Assembly: GCF_030161395.1 (NCBI RefSeq) | Contig: NZ_BSST01000001.1 | Span: 496,001-560,000, forward strand | Length of the DNA stretch: 64,000 bases | Reading direction: 5' to 3' | Origin: Thalassotalea insulae | GTDB taxonomy: Bacteria > Pseudomonadota > Gammaproteobacteria > Enterobacterales > Alteromonadaceae | Part shown: positions 62,366-64,000 of the stretch, piece after piece | Layout: each line of letters starts with the position of its first letter | Numbering within the stretch: position 1 is the stretch's first letter | The notes under the pieces: generated by a model | What the model was told of the DNA's origin: nothing | What the model saw: only the letters and a program-made list of their open reading frames with translations | Database searches by the model: none | Position numbers and translations under genes: made by a program

Positions 62366-63109
62366 TTATTTATTTAAATTTTCAGCGTGATCAATCGTTG
62401 TACCTTCAACCTCTCCCATGATCACCGCTTTTAATGCACCTGACTTATTCATATTAAACACCCGAATCGGCATATTATGATCACGCGCTAAGGTAAACGC
62501 CGCCAAATCCATCACTTTTAATTCTTTTTCTAAAACTTCCTGATAAGTTAAATGCTGATATAGCTCAGCATTAGGATCTTTTACCGGATCTGCAGAATAA
62601 ATACCATCAACTTTTGTCGCTTTTAATACCGCATCAGCCTCAATTTCAATACCACGTAGACAGGCAGCAGAATCTGTAGTGAAAAATGGATTACCCGTGC
62701 CGGCACTGAAGATAACTACACGCCCTGATTTGAGTAAGCTGATAGCTTCAGCCCAGTTATAGGTATCACATACCCCTGCTAAATCGATGGCCGACATTAA
62801 ACGGGCATTAACAAAGGCACGATGCAATGCATCACGCATCGCTAAACCATTCATGACTGTTGCCAGCATCCCCATTTGATCACCAACCACACGGTTCATT
62901 CCGGCTTCAGCTAATCCTGCGCCGCGAAATAAGTTACCACCACCAATAACTAAACCGACTTGCACACCCATTTCAATCAATTCTTTGATCTCTTGCGCCA
63001 TCCGATCAAGTACCTTTGGATCAATACCAAAGCCTTCATCTCCCATTAGGGCTTCACCACTAAGTTTTAAAAGAATTCGACGATAAGTAGGTTTTGGATT
63101 AACGCTCAT
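62366..63109 (-). CDS. pyrH: UMP kinase
   Basis: PyrH phosphorylates UMP to UDP. The 247-residue amino acid kinase-fold protein has RILLKLSGEALMGDEGFGID, GLVIGGGNLFRG, ADQMGMLATVMN-like GDQMGMLATVMN, and FSAGTGNPFFTTDSAA. It lies between tsf and frr. The 379-bp gap to tsf (63110-63488) holds the tsf terminator and otherwise AT-rich sequence. Confidence 0.97.
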   Translation of the reverse strand: MSVNPKPTYRRILLKLSGEALMGDEGFGIDPKVLDRMAQEIKELIEMGVQVGLVIGGGNLFRGAGLAEAGMNRVVGDQMGMLATVMNGLAMRDALHRAFVNARLMSAIDLAGVCDTYNWAEAISLLKSGRVVIFSAGTGNPFFTTDSAACLRGIEIEADAVLKATKVDGIYSADPVKDPNAELYQHLTYQEVLEKELKVMDLAAFTLARDHNMPIRVFNMNKSGALKAVIMGEVEGTTIDHAENLNK

Positions 63110-63439
63110 AAAATAAACATTCCTATAGGTGTTTAATAGTTCTTAAGATCCTGTTTAAAACAAATTACCGCTCATTGGCATCGTCTCAAACAGTTAAATT
63201 GTTATAAAACCACGTCTTTATTATAAATAATATATAAAAAAACGCAGCCAAAATTAGCCGCGGCTATTTTAATACGTTTAGCTCGCTATCGAAAGGTAAA
63301 AAAACAAAAATTTCGCCGTTAACCGCTTAAACAGCTATTAACATTGCTCACCTTCTGCAAATTATCATGCACAAATTTGACACTGTCTTCATGCAAGCAG
63401 TTAGAGTATTACTACAATAATATTAAAATACGCGCATAA

Positions 63440-63469
63440 AAAAAGTCCTGACATTTGTCAGGACTTTTT
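63440..63469 (-). terminator. Intrinsic terminator of tsf
   Basis: A perfect 14-bp stem AAAAAGTCCTGACA / TGTCAGGACTTTTT (63440-63453 and 63456-63469) closes over TT, 19 bp after the tsf stop, and is followed by T residues on the minus strand. Confidence 0.9.
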
Positions 63470-63488
63470 CAAAGAAAAACAGCTAAAA

Positions 63489-64000
63489 TTAAGACTTAGC
63501 GGCAGCGATTTGTGCTTCAACTTCAGCAGCAAAATCTTCTTCTTTCTTCTCAATACCTTCACCAACTTCTAAACGAACGAAGTTAGAAATAGTGACGCCT
63601 TTTTCTTTCAATACTTCACCAACAGTACGCTTTGGTTCGATGATAAAAGCTTGACCCATTAAAGAAATTTCACCAGTGAATTTCTTCATACGACCAGTCA
63701 CCATTTTCTCAGCGATTTCAGCAGGCTTGCCTTCATTCATCGCGATTTCGATTTGAATGGATTTTTCTTTCTCAACGACATCCGCTGGAACATCTTCAGG
63801 GCTAAGGTATTCTGGCTTACTAGCAGCAACATGCATAGCAACTTGCTTTAAGATTTCAGCATCACCTGAACCTGCAACAACAACACCGATTTTTGCACCG
63901 TGCTTGTAAGAAGATAATGAATCACCTTCAACATATTCAACACGACGAACATTGATGTTTTCACCGATTTTAGCAACTAAAGTAACACGCTTTTCTTCAA
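63489..64000 (-). CDS. tsf: Elongation factor Ts (partial, 5' end outside the window)
   Basis: EF-Ts recycles GDP from EF-Tu. The frame stays open to the window edge, so about 170 C-terminal residues are present. They include VTLVAKIGENINVRRVEY, the coiled-coil region with VAASKPEYLSPEDVP, GQAFI near the end, and a final FVRLEVGEGIEKKEEDF. The first ATG inside the window (63836) is internal, not the start. rpsB is expected beyond the edge. Confidence 0.95.
   Translation of the reverse strand, partial: EEKRVTLVAKIGENINVRRVEYVEGDSLSSYKHGAKIGVVVAGSGDAEILKQVAMHVAASKPEYLSPEDVPADVVEKEKSIQIEIAMNEGKPAEIAEKMVTGRMKKFTGEISLMGQAFIIEPKRTVGEVLKEKGVTISNFVRLEVGEGIEKKEEDFAAEVEAQIAAAKS

Noticed and set aside
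1..64000. CRISPR array, prophage, insertion sequence, tRNA or rRNA genes
   Set aside because: No regularly spaced repeats, transposase-like genes, phage genes or cloverleaf-type sequences were noticed on reading; a dedicated tRNA or Rfam search was not possible here.

Overview
The window is chromosomal DNA of a low-GC marine gammaproteobacterium, most probably an Alteromonadales member close to Colwelliaceae (Colwellia/Thalassotalea type). I base this on gene order (a gltA | sdhCDAB-sucAB block, a rpsT | murJ-ribF-ileS-lspA-fkpB-ispH block next to a type IV minor pilin operon, and the tsf-to-tilS envelope/replication block), on the AT-rich gaps, and on a GlyGly-CTERM protein. No tRNA, rRNA, CRISPR array, phage or insertion sequence was recognised. 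Most genes are conserved housekeeping genes; the accessory content is small.

Layout. 0.2-2.8 kb: a membrane-bound AraC-type regulator, then a YraQ/ArsP-like permease divergent from an ArsR-family repressor. 2.8-12.2 kb: TCA-cycle genes sdhC-sdhD-sdhA-sdhB-sucA-sucB on the minus strand, divergent from gltA; sucB is followed by a terminator and sucCD are absent here. 12.5-15.3 kb: tcdA converging on a cysteine desulfurase fused to a SufE domain, plus one small unknown gene. 15.3-19.1 kb: nlpI followed closely by an unknown TPR/HExxH protein, then glnB divergent from nadE. 19.2-27 kb: type IV pilus minor pilins, with two paralogous GspH/FimT pseudopilins on the plus strand converging on pilV-pilW-pilX-pilY1-pilE-tapY2 on the minus strand. 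27.3-35.3 kb: ispH, fkpB, lspA, ileS, ribF and murJ, divergent from rpsT.

35.5-43.6 kb is a loose collection of single genes: an M49-like lipoprotein, a DTW-domain tRNA modification enzyme, a YggN-like protein, a cold-shock protein with a long leader, a SpoU-type RNA methyltransferase, an accessory signal peptidase I, a secreted cyclophilin with a GlyGly-CTERM tail, a decayed gene remnant, and sstT. 43.7-64 kb is the large conserved minus-strand block tilS-accA-dnaE-rnhB-lpxB-lpxA-fabZ-lpxD-skp-bamA-rseP-dxr-cdsA-uppS-frr-pyrH-tsf, combining lipid A synthesis, outer-membrane assembly, isoprenoid and phospholipid precursors, replication and translation; tsf is cut by the window edge.

The items most worth following up are the HExxH/TPR protein paired with nlpI, the CsdA-SufE fusion beside tcdA, the duplicated FimT/FimU-like genes on the opposite strand from their operon, the signal peptidase/GlyGly-CTERM cyclophilin pair, and the frame-disrupted remnant near 42.1 kb. 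I did not find a clearly new multi-gene system.
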